Source of the DNA: Streptomyces orinoci
Lineage (GTDB): Bacteria; Actinomycetota; Actinomycetes; Streptomycetales; Streptomycetaceae
Assembly (NCBI RefSeq): GCF_003121295.1
Contig: NZ_PHNC01000029.1
Location: 868,001-932,000 of the forward strand
DNA length: 64,000 nucleotides
Direction of reading: 5' to 3'
Shown: positions 25,410 to 34,858 of the stretch, piece by piece
How positions within the stretch are numbered: the first letter of the stretch is position 1
Layout: each line of letters begins with the position of its first letter
Made by a program: the position numbers and the translations under genes
The notes under the pieces: generated by a model
The model's database searches: none
Seen by the model: only the letters and a program-made list of their open reading frames with translations
Told to the model about the DNA's origin: nothing

Positions 25410-26759
25410 ATGACCACCGCGACCGCGGGGGCGGCGGCCGCCCCCGGACCGATACCTCCGGCGGCCGGGCGCGGCCGGGTGCTGGGCAGCAGGCCCTGGG
25501 TGGCCGCCCTGTTCCTGCTGCCGGCGCTGGCCCTGCTGGGCGCGCTCGTCGTCTATCCCATCGGCTACTCCGTCTACCGCAGCCTCTTCGACGCCTCCGG
25601 CCATGGCTTCACCGGCCTGGACAACTACCGGGAGGTCTTCTCCGACGAACGCATCCGCACGGCGCTGAAGAACAATGTCATCTGGGTGATCGCCGCCCCC
25701 AGTATCGCCACCGCGCTGGGTCTGATCTTCGCGGTGCTCACCGAACGGGTGCGCTGGGGAACGGCGTTCAAGCTGGTGGTCTTTATGCCGATGGCGATCT
25801 CCATGCTCGCCGCGGGCATCATCTTCCGGCTGGTGTACGAGCAGAGTCCGGACAAGGGTGTGGCCAACGCGGTGTGGGTGGGCATCCATGACACCTTCGC
25901 CGAACCGGCCCCCTTCCCCGGCGCCCATCCCCGGCCGGGCGGGGAGCTGACGGCCACCGGCGGCGGCTCGTACACCACCAAGTCGGCGGCCCATGCCGGG
26001 AGTCCGGCGGCGCTGCCGCTGGTGGCCGTCAAGCCGGAGGATGTCAGCGGGGCCAAGGACGCGGTGGCCGCCGAACCGGTGCCGGGCAAGGTCACCGGCA
26101 CCGTCTGGCTGGACTTCGTCAAGGGCGGCGGCGGTACCCCGGGCCGGATCGGGGCGGGCAAGAAGGCACTGGCGGGGGTGAAGGTGCAGGCGGTGCGCGA
26201 GGGTCGTACGGTGGCCTCGGCGACCACCGCCGCCGATGGCACCTTCACCCTTCCGGGCAAGACGGACGGCGCCCAACTGCGGCTGCCGGGCAGCAACTTC
26301 GCCTCCCGCTACAACGGGGTGGAGTGGCTGGGCCCGTCCCTGGTCACCCCCTCCATCATCGGCGCCTACATCTGGATGTGGGCCGGTTTCGCCATGGTGC
26401 TGATCGCGGCCGGACTGGCCGGGGTGCCCAGGGAACTGCTGGAGGCGGCCCGGGTGGACGGCGCCAATGAGTGGCAGGTCTTCCGCCGGGTGACGGTGCC
26501 ACTGCTGGCACCGGTGCTGGGCGTGGTGGTGATCACGCTGATGATCAATGTGCTGAAGATCTTCGACCTGGTCTACATCATCGCCCCCGGCTCCAGCCTG
26601 AGCAATGCCAATGTCCTTGCCCTGCAGCTGTATCAGTCCTCCTTCGGCACCGATGTCAACCAGGGCGTGGGCAGCGCCATCGCGGTGTTCCTGCTGCTGC
26701 TGGTACTGCCGGTGATGATCGTCAATATCCGGCGGATGCGGAGGGAGCGGCGGCCATGA
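25410..26759 (+). CDS. ABC sugar permease (MalF-type) with inserted extracellular domain
   Basis: A 449-residue permease. TM1-TM3 (about 28-58, 88-115, 121-145) are followed by an insert of about 150 residues (about 155-305) containing an Ig-like carboxypeptidase-regulatory-type segment (LAGVKVQAVREGRTVASATT), and then TM4-TM6 with the EAA loop (RELLEAARVDGANEW). The insert lies where E. coli MalF has its large periplasmic P2 loop, which contacts the binding protein, so a docking role is likely. The ATG at 25410 is 13 nt after the lipoprotein stop. It overlaps the second permease by 4 nt. It forms the heterodimeric channel with that permease. Confidence 0.9.
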   Translation: MTTATAGAAAAPGPIPPAAGRGRVLGSRPWVAALFLLPALALLGALVVYPIGYSVYRSLFDASGHGFTGLDNYREVFSDERIRTALKNNVIWVIAAPSIATALGLIFAVLTERVRWGTAFKLVVFMPMAISMLAAGIIFRLVYEQSPDKGVANAVWVGIHDTFAEPAPFPGAHPRPGGELTATGGGSYTTKSAAHAGSPAALPLVAVKPEDVSGAKDAVAAEPVPGKVTGTVWLDFVKGGGGTPGRIGAGKKALAGVKVQAVREGRTVASATTAADGTFTLPGKTDGAQLRLPGSNFASRYNGVEWLGPSLVTPSIIGAYIWMWAGFAMVLIAAGLAGVPRELLEAARVDGANEWQVFRRVTVPLLAPVLGVVVITLMINVLKIFDLVYIIAPGSSLSNANVLALQLYQSSFGTDVNQGVGSAIAVFLLLLVLPVMIVNIRRMRRERRP

Positions 26760-27637
26760 CCACTGCCGGAACGGGCGTACGGGCCACCCGGCCCCTGCCG
26801 GAACGGATCGCCGCCCGGCTGGGCGGCGGAGTGATGCGGCTGTTCCTGGTCGCGGTCGGGCTGTTCTGGCTGCTGCCCACGGTGGGGCTGCTGCTCTCCT
26901 CGCTGCGGGACCGCTCGGACATCGCGGCCTCCGGCTGGTGGCAGGTCTTCGCCCACCCCGGGCAGCTGACCACCTCCAGCTATGACACGCTCTTCCACAA
27001 CGACAAGGTGATGCACTCACTGCTCACCACGGTGCTGATCACCGTTCCGGCCACCGCGCTGGTGATCCTGATCGGCGCCTTTGCCGCCTATGCCTTCGCC
27101 TGGCTGGAATTCCCCGGCCGGGACTGGTGGTTCATGGTGGTGGTGGGCCTGCTGGTGGTCCCGATGCAGGTGGCGCTGATCCCGGTGGCCAAGCTCTTCA
27201 ACGCCCTGGGCATCTTCGAGACCACGGTGGGGGTGGTGCTCTTCCACACCGCCTTCGGCCTGCCCTTCGCCATCTTCCTGCTGCGCAACTTCTTTGCCGA
27301 GATCCCGCGTGAACTGCTGGAGGCGGCGCGGCTGGACGGGGCGGGCGAACTGCGCCTGTTCACCCGGGTGGTGCTGCCGCTGGGCGGACCGGCCATCGCC
27401 TCCCTGGGCATCTTCCAGTTCCTCTGGGTGTGGAACGACATGCTGGTCGCCCTGATCTTCGCGGACAGCGGCAATCCGCCGATCACGGTGGCCCTCCAGC
27501 AGCAGGTCCGGCAGTTCGGCGACAATGTGGACATCCTGTCCTCGGGCGCCTTCCTCTCGATGATCATTCCGCTGGCGGTGTTCTTCGCCTTCCAGCGGCA
27601 GTTCATCAGCGGGGTGATGGCGGGGGCGGTGAAGTGA
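26756..27637 (+). CDS. ABC sugar permease (MalG-type)
   Basis: A 293-residue inner-membrane permease with six predicted spans and the EAA motif (RELLEAARLDGAGELRLF) that contacts the ATPase. It starts in a 4-nt ATGA overlap with the MalF-type gene and has GGAGGGAGCGG ahead of it, so the two are made together. Its last 32 nt overlap the 3' end of the convergent GT39 gene. As no ATPase is encoded here, it must be powered by one from elsewhere. Confidence 0.92.
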   Translation: MTTAGTGVRATRPLPERIAARLGGGVMRLFLVAVGLFWLLPTVGLLLSSLRDRSDIAASGWWQVFAHPGQLTTSSYDTLFHNDKVMHSLLTTVLITVPATALVILIGAFAAYAFAWLEFPGRDWWFMVVVGLLVVPMQVALIPVAKLFNALGIFETTVGVVLFHTAFGLPFAIFLLRNFFAEIPRELLEAARLDGAGELRLFTRVVLPLGGPAIASLGIFQFLWVWNDMLVALIFADSGNPPITVALQQQVRQFGDNVDILSSGAFLSMIIPLAVFFAFQRQFISGVMAGAVK

Positions 27638-29156
27638 CCGTCCCCTGCCCGCAGCGGTAGCGCGAGACGGCACCGCCGGGTACGAACACCGACGCCTCCT
27701 CCCGGCAACGCCCGTTGAGCGCCCGCCACTTGGCGAAGTCGGCCCGCTGGGCCCGGAACCAGCGGCCGCCCACGGTGGTGGTGTCCCAGACCACCCATAG
27801 CCGGTCGCCGGGCGTCAACCGGCCCAGCCGGGAGAGCAGTTCACCGGTGCCGGTGTCCCGCCCGTAGAGGGTGCCGGAGGCGGCGGGCGAGGCGGCCAGG
27901 GTGAGATCGCGCAGGCCCCTGAAGTCATGGGGGTAGAACAGCGCCACCCGGCGTTCATAGTGCGGCAGGAAGAGCACCGCGTCCCCCGGCCGCGCCAGCC
28001 GGCCCACCTGCGCGGCCACCAGCGCCGGCTGGTCCCCACGGCCGGACGGCAGCCGCTCGCTGCGCTGCCCGGGCAGCTGGACGGCGAAGGCCGCGCCAAT
28101 GGCCAGCACCCCGGCCACCACCACCGTCCGCCGCCAGGGCAGCCACCCCAGCAGCCGCTCCGCCCCGGCGGCCACCAGCAGCGGCAGGCCCGCCACACAG
28201 AACAGCAGATACCGGTCCAGAAACAGCGGCTGCCGCTGGGACACCGCGAACAGCAGCACCGGCCCCACCACCACCAGCGGCAGCGCCACCGCACTCAGCC
28301 CCAGCGGGCCCCGCCGGGGCAGCGGGGCCGGCACCGCCACCGCGGCCAGCAGCAGGGTCACCGCCAGCACCGGCCGTCCGGGCCCGGCGAAGGCGCGGAC
28401 CAGGGCCTCCGCCTCGGCGGCCCCCGGCCTCCTCAGCCAGGACACCTGCTCGCTCTGCCCCCGCGACAGCACCACCAGCGGCGCCAGCACCACACCCGCC
28501 GCCGCCACCGCGCATCCCCACCCCCGCCACACCGGCCACCGCACCCTGGACCACAGCAGGGTCACCCCATGCGCCGCCACCAGCAGCACCGCGAACTCAT
28601 GCAGCAGCGAGGTGACCGCGAGCACCGCGCCATACGCCACCCAGCCGCGTACCGAGCCCTGCTCCACCGCCCGTACCAGCAGCCAGGTGGCCAGCGCCGC
28701 GCCCGCCGCGACCAGGGCATAGGAGCGGCCCTCCTGGGCGTAGTGGCTCACAAAGGGAGTGCCCGCGTAGAGCAGCCCGGCCCATAGCCCCACCCGGGGC
28801 CGGGCCAGCCGGCTGCCCAGAGCACCCACCAGGGCGGCGGTGGCGGCGGCCCCCAGCACGGAGGGCAGCCGCAGGGTGACCTCGTCCGGGCGCACCGCCA
28901 GCACCGGGTGCATCAGCAGGTAGTACAGGCCATGCACCGCGTCCACCCGGCCGAGCAGCCGGATGATCTGCGGAACCGAGCGGCGGGCCACCTGGAAGGT
29001 GGCGCCCTCGTCCCGCCACATGGTGCCCCGGTCCAGCCCCCACAGCCCCAGGGCGAGCATGGCCAGGGCGGGCAGCGCGATGGCGAGTGTTTCCGGTGAC
29101 GGCCTGTTTGGTGACGGCCTGTTTGGTGACGGCCGTGCCGGGGCCATCCGCCGCAT
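27606..29156 (-). CDS. Polytopic glycosyltransferase, GT39/ArnT-like
   Basis: A 516-residue membrane protein with about a dozen hydrophobic segments. Its first periplasmic loop carries the acidic pair in MWRDEGATFQVARRS, typical of the GT-C fold (PMT/ArnT family), which transfers sugar from a polyprenyl-phosphate donor on the outer face of the membrane. A later HYAQEGRSYAL motif also matches. The start ATG at 29156 has GGGAGGGG 6 nt before it; ATG at 29189 is possible but weaker. The first residues include a PSPNRPSPNRPSPE repeat from a 15-bp DNA repeat. Its last 32 nt overlap the convergent permease gene. A polyprenol-phosphate-mannose synthase is encoded 9 kb away, so a mannose donor is plausible but not proven. 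Confidence 0.85.
   Translation of the reverse strand: MRRMAPARPSPNRPSPNRPSPETLAIALPALAMLALGLWGLDRGTMWRDEGATFQVARRSVPQIIRLLGRVDAVHGLYYLLMHPVLAVRPDEVTLRLPSVLGAAATAALVGALGSRLARPRVGLWAGLLYAGTPFVSHYAQEGRSYALVAAGAALATWLLVRAVEQGSVRGWVAYGAVLAVTSLLHEFAVLLVAAHGVTLLWSRVRWPVWRGWGCAVAAAGVVLAPLVVLSRGQSEQVSWLRRPGAAEAEALVRAFAGPGRPVLAVTLLLAAVAVPAPLPRRGPLGLSAVALPLVVVGPVLLFAVSQRQPLFLDRYLLFCVAGLPLLVAAGAERLLGWLPWRRTVVVAGVLAIGAAFAVQLPGQRSERLPSGRGDQPALVAAQVGRLARPGDAVLFLPHYERRVALFYPHDFRGLRDLTLAASPAASGTLYGRDTGTGELLSRLGRLTPGDRLWVVWDTTTVGGRWFRAQRADFAKWRALNGRCREEASVFVPGGAVSRYRCGQGTVTSPPPPSPR
29097..29139. repeat. 15-bp tandem repeat in the GT39 N-terminus
   Basis: GGTGACGGCCTGTTT occurs twice in full with a partial third copy, giving the PSPNR repeat of the adjacent protein. 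The period is a multiple of 3. Confidence 0.8.
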
Positions 29157-29237
29157 TCCCGACCCCTCCCCGCCGTTCGGCCGCATCACCGCCGAGAATG
29201 CCCTGGTTGGCCATACTTAGCCGATAAAAAGGGTTTC

Positions 29238-30869
29238 GTGGCAGTGAACGAAAGCGAAACGCCTGTCCATCCCGCCTCCCCCGGCACTCCGCTCACCGGT
29301 GCGGTGAGCATCATTGTCATCGGCTACAACGACGCGGCGCATATCGCCGACGCGGTCCGCTCCGCCCTGGCCCAGGGCCCGGTGGCCGGCGAGGTCATCG
29401 CCGTGGACGACGCCTCCACCGATGGCACCGGCGCCGTCCTGGACCAACTCGCCGCCGCCGAGCCCCGGTTGCGGGTCATCCACCGCACCGCAAACAGCGG
29501 CGGCTGCGGCACCCCCCGCAACCAGGGCCTGCGCACGGCCGGTTCGCCCTATGTCATGTTCCTCGACAGCGACGACCTCCTGCCCGCCCATGCCGCCGAG
29601 ACCCTGCTCGGCGCCGCCCTGCGCCATAACGCCCCGGTCGCGGCGGGTCTGTGTGTACGCCGCGAACTCCCCCGGGGCCGCGACACCGGCTGGCAGCCCG
29701 CCCTCTACCGGGAGGCCGCCCTGCTGCGCTCCCCCGAGGACCGCCCCGCACTGCTGCACGACACCCTCTGCGTCAACAAGCTCTACGCCCGCGACTTCCT
29801 CGCCGAGCACGGCATCACCTTCCCCGAAGGCCCCTTCCGCTACGAGGACTTCGTCTTCACCGCCCGGCTGCTGGCGGCCGCCCCGCCCATCGCCACCGTC
29901 CCCGAGCAGGTCTATATCTGGCATGTCCGCCGGGACGCGGCCAGACCCTCCCTCTCCCTCGACCGGGAGAGCGTGGGCAACTGGCGGGCCCGGGTGCACG
30001 CCCATACACAGGCGGTACGGATCCTCCAGGACGCGGGCCGCGACCAGCTGGCCCGGGCGGCCCGGGTGAAGTTCCTCGACCACGACCTCCGGCTCTACAC
30101 CAGGGAGTTGCCCCTGCGCGGCCCCGCCTACCGGCGGGCCTGGTGGCGGACCACCCGCGACCTCCTGGCCGCCTACACGCCCGGCGAACTGGCCGCTTCC
30201 CGCGCTCCCGCACACTGGATCGCCCGGGTGGTACTGGCCGCCGAGCACCCCCGCGACCTGGACCGCCTCGCCCAGCTGGCCACCCGCCCGGCCCGCCTGC
30301 TGCCGCCCTACGCCCGGTCGGACGGCCACCCGGTATGGGCGGACGACCTGCCCTCGGTACGGCTGGACGGGCTGACCGCCAAACCGGTGCGCCGGCTGCC
30401 GGTGACGGTGGACGGCTCCCTGCGCTTGACGTCCTGGCCGCCCCGCGCCGAACTCACTCTCACCGTCCATGAGTTGTACGACCGCCTCTCCGCCGCCGAG
30501 CCCACCTCCATCACCGTGGAGCTGCGCTTGCGGGGCACGGACACGGTGCGCTCCTGCTCGGCCCCGCTGACCCCGTCCGGCCCCGGCTGGACCGCCCGGC
30601 TGTCCTTCGCCCTGGAGACGGTGGCCGGCGAGCCGCTGCCGCTTGTCTGGGACTTCCGGGTGCGACTGCGCTGCCGCGGGGGATCCCTGTGGACCGCCGT
30701 CCGGGCAATCGGCGGATCACCACGCCGCATCCTGCCCAGCCTCCGCTCCGGGCTCCTGCTGGCCCAGCCCTACCCAACGGCCGGCGGCTCCCTCGCCCTC
30801 CGCGTGGCCCCCGGCCCCCGGGGCGCCTGGGCCGTACTCCGCGGCCGCCTGCGCCGCCGCGCCCCATAG
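29238..30869 (+). CDS. GT2-family glycosyltransferase
   Basis: A 543-residue enzyme with a GT-A domain in the first 250 residues. It has VSIIVIGYND for the start of the nucleotide-sugar fold, the DDASTDGT acidic motif, and the DxD pair DSDD in MFLDSDDLL. The rest is a helical region with no recognised domain. It resembles the N-terminal half of the GT2-CDP-glycerol transferase encoded further right and may act in the same envelope polymer pathway. The start is GTG at 29238; a second GTG at 29244 is also possible, and the ribosome site is weak. It is divergent from the GT39 gene, about 80 nt away. A repeat of the GGGGCGCGGGGAACTGCGCG family covers its stop codon. Confidence 0.9.
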   Translation: MAVNESETPVHPASPGTPLTGAVSIIVIGYNDAAHIADAVRSALAQGPVAGEVIAVDDASTDGTGAVLDQLAAAEPRLRVIHRTANSGGCGTPRNQGLRTAGSPYVMFLDSDDLLPAHAAETLLGAALRHNAPVAAGLCVRRELPRGRDTGWQPALYREAALLRSPEDRPALLHDTLCVNKLYARDFLAEHGITFPEGPFRYEDFVFTARLLAAAPPIATVPEQVYIWHVRRDAARPSLSLDRESVGNWRARVHAHTQAVRILQDAGRDQLARAARVKFLDHDLRLYTRELPLRGPAYRRAWWRTTRDLLAAYTPGELAASRAPAHWIARVVLAAEHPRDLDRLAQLATRPARLLPPYARSDGHPVWADDLPSVRLDGLTAKPVRRLPVTVDGSLRLTSWPPRAELTLTVHELYDRLSAAEPTSITVELRLRGTDTVRSCSAPLTPSGPGWTARLSFALETVAGEPLPLVWDFRVRLRCRGGSLWTAVRAIGGSPRRILPSLRSGLLLAQPYPTAGGSLALRVAPGPRGAWAVLRGRLRRRAP

Positions 30870-30910
30870 GGGCGCGGGGAACTGCGCGAGCGACCACGGG
30901 CGGCCCGCAC
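30868..30910. repeat. Copy of the GGGGCGCGGGGAACTGCGCG intergenic repeat
   Basis: The element starts on the last bases of the GT2 stop codon and lies between convergent GT2 and GT4 genes. It is the fourth copy of the family in this window. Confidence 0.75.
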
Positions 30911-30950
30911 CCGGAACACAACCGCACGCACCCCGAACCCCCGGAACCCC

Positions 30951-32087
30951 TCACCGCTCAATCTCCTCAAACAACCCCTCCCACCGATCCAAAACCTCCG
31001 GCAACCCCAGCGGAGCCACCCGCACCCGCGCCGCCGCACCGTACCGTCGCCGCAGCGAGGAATCCGTCATCAGCTGCCGCAACCCCGCCGCAAAGCGCCG
31101 CACATCGCCAGGCGGCACCAGCACCCCCGTCTCACCATGCGCCACCAACTCCCGTACCCCGCCCGAGAGATCGAAGCTCACACAGGGAACCCCCACCGCC
31201 GAAGCCTCCGCCAGGGCCATGGGGCGCCCCTCCCGTTCGCTGGTCAGTGCCAGCACGGACAGTTCGCGGTAGGCGGCCGCGACATCCCTGACCACCCCCC
31301 GGAACCGGACCCGTTCCGCGATCCCCAGCCGCACCGCCTGTGCGCGCAGCTCCCCCTCCACCGGCCCGTCGCCGAAGAAGTGCAGCTCCCAGTCGGAGAG
31401 TTCAGCCGCCGCGAACGCATCGAGCAGCCGGTCCAGCCGCTTGACCGGGTCGAGCCGGCCCACCGCCCCCACCCGCCGGGTGTCCAGCGGGGCCGCCGCC
31501 CCCGGGGCGAAGGGCAGCGGATTGGGCAGCACCACCGCATTGGGCAGCCGCTGCCGCCGGAACTCCTCCGCGTCCGCCTCGCTCAGGAAGACCGACTTCT
31601 CCAGCCCGGGATAGTGCCGCAGGATCAGCCGCAGATTGTCGCTGTTGCACGCCTGGAGGTAGGACTCGTGGTACTGGCCGATCCCCTTCAGGCGTGGCCG
31701 GGCCACCGGCTCCAGCCAGTCCGCAGCCCAGGGCGAGCCCATCACCACAAAGCCGTGCGGCACCGCCGCGAACCGGCGGGCCAGCCGGGAGCGGGCCCGG
31801 TCCCGCTCCCGCCGCTCCGCCCGCGCGGCCCGCAGCCGCACCGGATCCAGCCGTTCCCGCAGTGAGCGGGCCTCCCAGCGCGGGGACGGCGGCGAGCGGT
31901 AGAGCGTGGTGTGCCGATAGGCGGGCCGGGCCAGATAGGTGTGCGGCTCGGGGCTGGGCCGGATCCCGATCAGCTCCACCCGGTGCCCGCGCTCGGCGAA
32001 GCCCTGGGCCAGGGTGTGCAGCACCCGCTGGGAGCCGCCCATGGAGTCCACATCGATGCCGACCAGGAAGAGATTGCGACGGCTCAC
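30951..32087 (-). CDS. GT4-family glycosyltransferase
   Basis: A 378-residue GT-B enzyme. The N-terminal domain has the GG-x-QRVLHTLAQGFAERGH motif; the C-terminal domain has VGRLDPVKRLDRLLDAF, the FFGDGP stretch, SEREGRPMALAEASAVGVP with its E-x7-E-like acidic motif, and GETGVLVPPGD. Such enzymes add sugars to lipid-linked or polymer acceptors on the cytoplasmic face. Its ATG (32087) overlaps the upstream transferase gene stop by 4 nt, so the two are likely co-translated. The acceptor is unknown. Confidence 0.93.
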   Translation of the reverse strand: MSRRNLFLVGIDVDSMGGSQRVLHTLAQGFAERGHRVELIGIRPSPEPHTYLARPAYRHTTLYRSPPSPRWEARSLRERLDPVRLRAARAERRERDRARSRLARRFAAVPHGFVVMGSPWAADWLEPVARPRLKGIGQYHESYLQACNSDNLRLILRHYPGLEKSVFLSEADAEEFRRQRLPNAVVLPNPLPFAPGAAAPLDTRRVGAVGRLDPVKRLDRLLDAFAAAELSDWELHFFGDGPVEGELRAQAVRLGIAERVRFRGVVRDVAAAYRELSVLALTSEREGRPMALAEASAVGVPCVSFDLSGGVRELVAHGETGVLVPPGDVRRFAAGLRQLMTDSSLRRRYGAAARVRVAPLGLPEVLDRWEGLFEEIER

Positions 32088-34855
32088 CGGGGGCCTCCCT
32101 CGAAGAACAGGTCCACCACCGACTTGCTGGACCGCCCGGTCTCCAGTGGGTTGAACCGCGCCTGGAAGCGCTCATACGCCCCCGCCCACTCCTCCCGGAC
32201 CGCCGCCAGATCGCCCAGCACCGCCACCAGATGCCCGGTGTCCGCGAGCAGCGGGCCCGGGGCGATCTCGGCCAGGTCGTAGTAGGTGCCCCGGGAGCTG
32301 CGGTAGTGCTGGTAGTCATCGGCGTAGAGCAGGATGGGCCGCCCCAGATTGGCATAGTCGAACATCACCGAGGAGTAGTCGGTGAGCAGGGCGTCCGAGG
32401 CCAGCAGCAGATCGTTGAGGTCGGTGAACTCCCGTCCGTCGCGCACCGCGTGACCCAGCTCGCGGGGCACCGTGAAGCGCTCGTAGTAGTGCGGGCGGAC
32501 CACCACCGTCCACTCCTCGCCCACCCCGCGCACCAGTTCCGCCAGGTCCACCCGGATGGACTCGCCGCTGCTGCGCGCCCCGTCGCGGAACGTCGGGGCA
32601 TAGAGCAGGACTTGGCGCCCCTGGGGGATCTGCAGCCGTTCCCGGGTGACGGCGGCCCTTCTGCGCTGCTCCGGCTCGTTCCAGCGGACCAGGACGTCAT
32701 TGCGGGGCAGCCCGGTGCGCAGCAGCTCGCCGGTGTACTCATTGGCGCGGACGAAGGTGCGCTCGAACTCCGGGTTGGGTGCGATCAGCGCATCCCAGCG
32801 GTCCACCATGATCTGGTGCCGGCGGCGCCGCCCGGGGCCGGCCAGCCGCAGTTCGGGCACGTCATAGCCCATGTGCTTGAACGCCTGGCCGTGCCAGGTC
32901 TGCAGATAGCGGGTGCCGGGGCGTTTGGGGAAGGGCATCGGGAAGCCATGGGTGTCCACCCAGTAGCGGGCCCGGGCCACCGTGCGGACATACTCCCAGC
33001 TGCCCCGGCGGACCAGTGGCACACCCTCGGGGTAGCCCTCGCGGCTGTCGGCGTAGGACCACACGGCACGCAACGGCAGGTCGCGGCGCAGCAGTTCCTC
33101 GTGGATATAGCGGGGGCTGTCGGCGTAGCCGCGGCCTTCCAGGGCTTCGAAGACCACCAGGTGTTCGTCGATGGGCAGCCGCCCCAGCTCATGGCAGACC
33201 AGGCCCTTGGCGCGCAGCCCGGTGACCCGGCGGGTGAGCCGCTGGAAGCGGTGGCGTACCGGCTCCAGGCTGGGTGCCGCCGCCTCGGCGCAGCCGAGCA
33301 CTCCGGTGCGCTCCCAGTCGAACTCCAGCCGCCCGGCGCCAGTGCGCTCACAACGGACCCTGAGCAGCTGGCCGTTGAGGCGGGCGGAGAACACCGGCAG
33401 CTCCGCCGGGGCCAGCAGCGGGTCGGTGCGGCTGAGGCCCTGCCGCTCCAGGACGATCACCGGGTGGCGGCGGCCGCGGAAGCCCTTGAGGCCGGTGGGG
33501 ATCCGGCGGGGATCCAACAGCAGTTCCGCGGTGCGCAGTTCGCTGCCCGGGGCATAGCAGAAGCGCACTGCCAGCGGGGGGCCGGCGGCGGTGATCCGCA
33601 GCTCGGCGCGCAGGGCGGCGGGCCCGGCCAGCAGTCCGGCGGGGTCGTAGGTGTGCAGGGTGAGCCGCAGCAGGGGGCCTTCGGGGGTGAGCGAGGCCAC
33701 CTCATGGCGCAGCGGACCGGTGGCGAAGGGCTGCTCGTCCAGGCGCCAGCCGGTGATGTCCAGTTCATCGGCGGCGCGGGCGCTCTCCGGCGCCGTGGCG
33801 CCCCAGTAGGTACGTCCGGCCTGTCTGAGCACCCGGCGCGGGGCGATCCGCGGGCGGTCCAGGGTGCGGGCGCACTCGGCGGCCTCCTCGTACCGTCCGG
33901 CGCTGAGCAGGTACTGGCAGATCCGCTGTTCGTGCGGGATGGCGGCGAGTGCCTCGGGGGCGGCCTCGGCCAGGCAGGGGGCGACGGCGGCGGCGAACTC
34001 CTCGGTCCAGCGCCGGTCCCGGAAGGGCAGGTCGCCCAGGTGGAGGCGCAGGTCATGGCGGAGGAAGGCGGTGTCCTTGGCGGGTCTGAGGTCGGCGTTG
34101 CCGGATTCCTCCAGGAAGGCGTCGGTGAGCCGGGAGACGGCGATGCGGTCGGTGACATTGCGGATGTCGTCCCGGCGGGAGGTGATGGAGGGGGTGTCCG
34201 GGTCGTCGGCCAGCCGCCAGGTGTAGACGGGCCAGGGGACCACCGCGAACCGCCGGGCCAGGGTGTACGCCTGGGCGCTGAAGAGCTGGTCCTCGTAGTG
34301 CACCCGCTCGGCGAAGCGCAGGCCGTGCCGGGCCAGGAAGCCGGCGCGGTAGAGCTTGTTGGTGGACAGGTGGTCCAGGAAGTACTCGGGCGCCTGCCGG
34401 ATGCCCTCCACCACCCGGGATTCGGCGAAGAGTTCGGGATACCACAGGGCGGTGCCGCCGGTGCGCTCGAAGAGCCGGGTGACCGCGCCGGCCACCAGGT
34501 CGGCGCCGGTGCGCTCGGCGGTCAGCAGCAGGGATTTGCAGGCGTGGTAGGGCAGTTGGTCGTCGCTGTCCAGGAACATCAGATAGGGGGCGCGGGCGGC
34601 CTCGATACCGGCGTTGCGCGGGGTGCCGCAGCCGCCGCTGTTGGCGGGCAGCCGCAGGCCGCGCACCCGGGGGTCGGACTCGGTGAGGATACGCAGGGTG
34701 GTGAAGGTGTCGTCGGTCGAGCAGTCATCGACGACCACCACCTCCAGGTTGCGCAGCGACTGGGCGAGCACCGAGCGCACGGCGCGCGGCAGCCGCTCGG
34801 CGTCGTTGTAGACGATCACGATCACGCTGACATCGGGGCGGGGCCGGCTGCTCAC
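32084..34855 (-). CDS. Bifunctional GT2 glycosyltransferase / CDP-glycerol glycerophosphotransferase
   Basis: A 923-residue fusion. Residues about 8-240 are a GT2 domain (VSVIVIVYNDAERL, DDCSTDDTF, FLDSDDQLP). Residues about 560-915 are a TagF-like CDP-glycerol:polyglycerophosphate glycerophosphotransferase domain, with WHG in TWHGQAF, GLPRNDVL, YAPTFRDG and DYSSVMFDYANLGRP. Such enzymes build glycerol-phosphate-containing teichoic acids, here probably with sugar added by the same protein. The GTG start at 34855 has AGGTGACTT upstream. It lies 3 nt downstream of the GT87 gene and overlaps the GT4 gene by 4 nt, forming one operon. Confidence 0.92.
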   Translation of the reverse strand: MSSRPRPDVSVIVIVYNDAERLPRAVRSVLAQSLRNLEVVVVDDCSTDDTFTTLRILTESDPRVRGLRLPANSGGCGTPRNAGIEAARAPYLMFLDSDDQLPYHACKSLLLTAERTGADLVAGAVTRLFERTGGTALWYPELFAESRVVEGIRQAPEYFLDHLSTNKLYRAGFLARHGLRFAERVHYEDQLFSAQAYTLARRFAVVPWPVYTWRLADDPDTPSITSRRDDIRNVTDRIAVSRLTDAFLEESGNADLRPAKDTAFLRHDLRLHLGDLPFRDRRWTEEFAAAVAPCLAEAAPEALAAIPHEQRICQYLLSAGRYEEAAECARTLDRPRIAPRRVLRQAGRTYWGATAPESARAADELDITGWRLDEQPFATGPLRHEVASLTPEGPLLRLTLHTYDPAGLLAGPAALRAELRITAAGPPLAVRFCYAPGSELRTAELLLDPRRIPTGLKGFRGRRHPVIVLERQGLSRTDPLLAPAELPVFSARLNGQLLRVRCERTGAGRLEFDWERTGVLGCAEAAAPSLEPVRHRFQRLTRRVTGLRAKGLVCHELGRLPIDEHLVVFEALEGRGYADSPRYIHEELLRRDLPLRAVWSYADSREGYPEGVPLVRRGSWEYVRTVARARYWVDTHGFPMPFPKRPGTRYLQTWHGQAFKHMGYDVPELRLAGPGRRRRHQIMVDRWDALIAPNPEFERTFVRANEYTGELLRTGLPRNDVLVRWNEPEQRRRAAVTRERLQIPQGRQVLLYAPTFRDGARSSGESIRVDLAELVRGVGEEWTVVVRPHYYERFTVPRELGHAVRDGREFTDLNDLLLASDALLTDYSSVMFDYANLGRPILLYADDYQHYRSSRGTYYDLAEIAPGPLLADTGHLVAVLGDLAAVREEWAGAYERFQARFNPLETGRSSKSVVDLFFEGGPR

Positions 34856-34858
34856 AAG

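Noticed and set aside
23880..27637. A complete ABC importer operon with its own ATPase
   Set aside because: Only a lipoprotein and two permeases are present. No ATP-binding gene or LacI-type regulator lies alongside.
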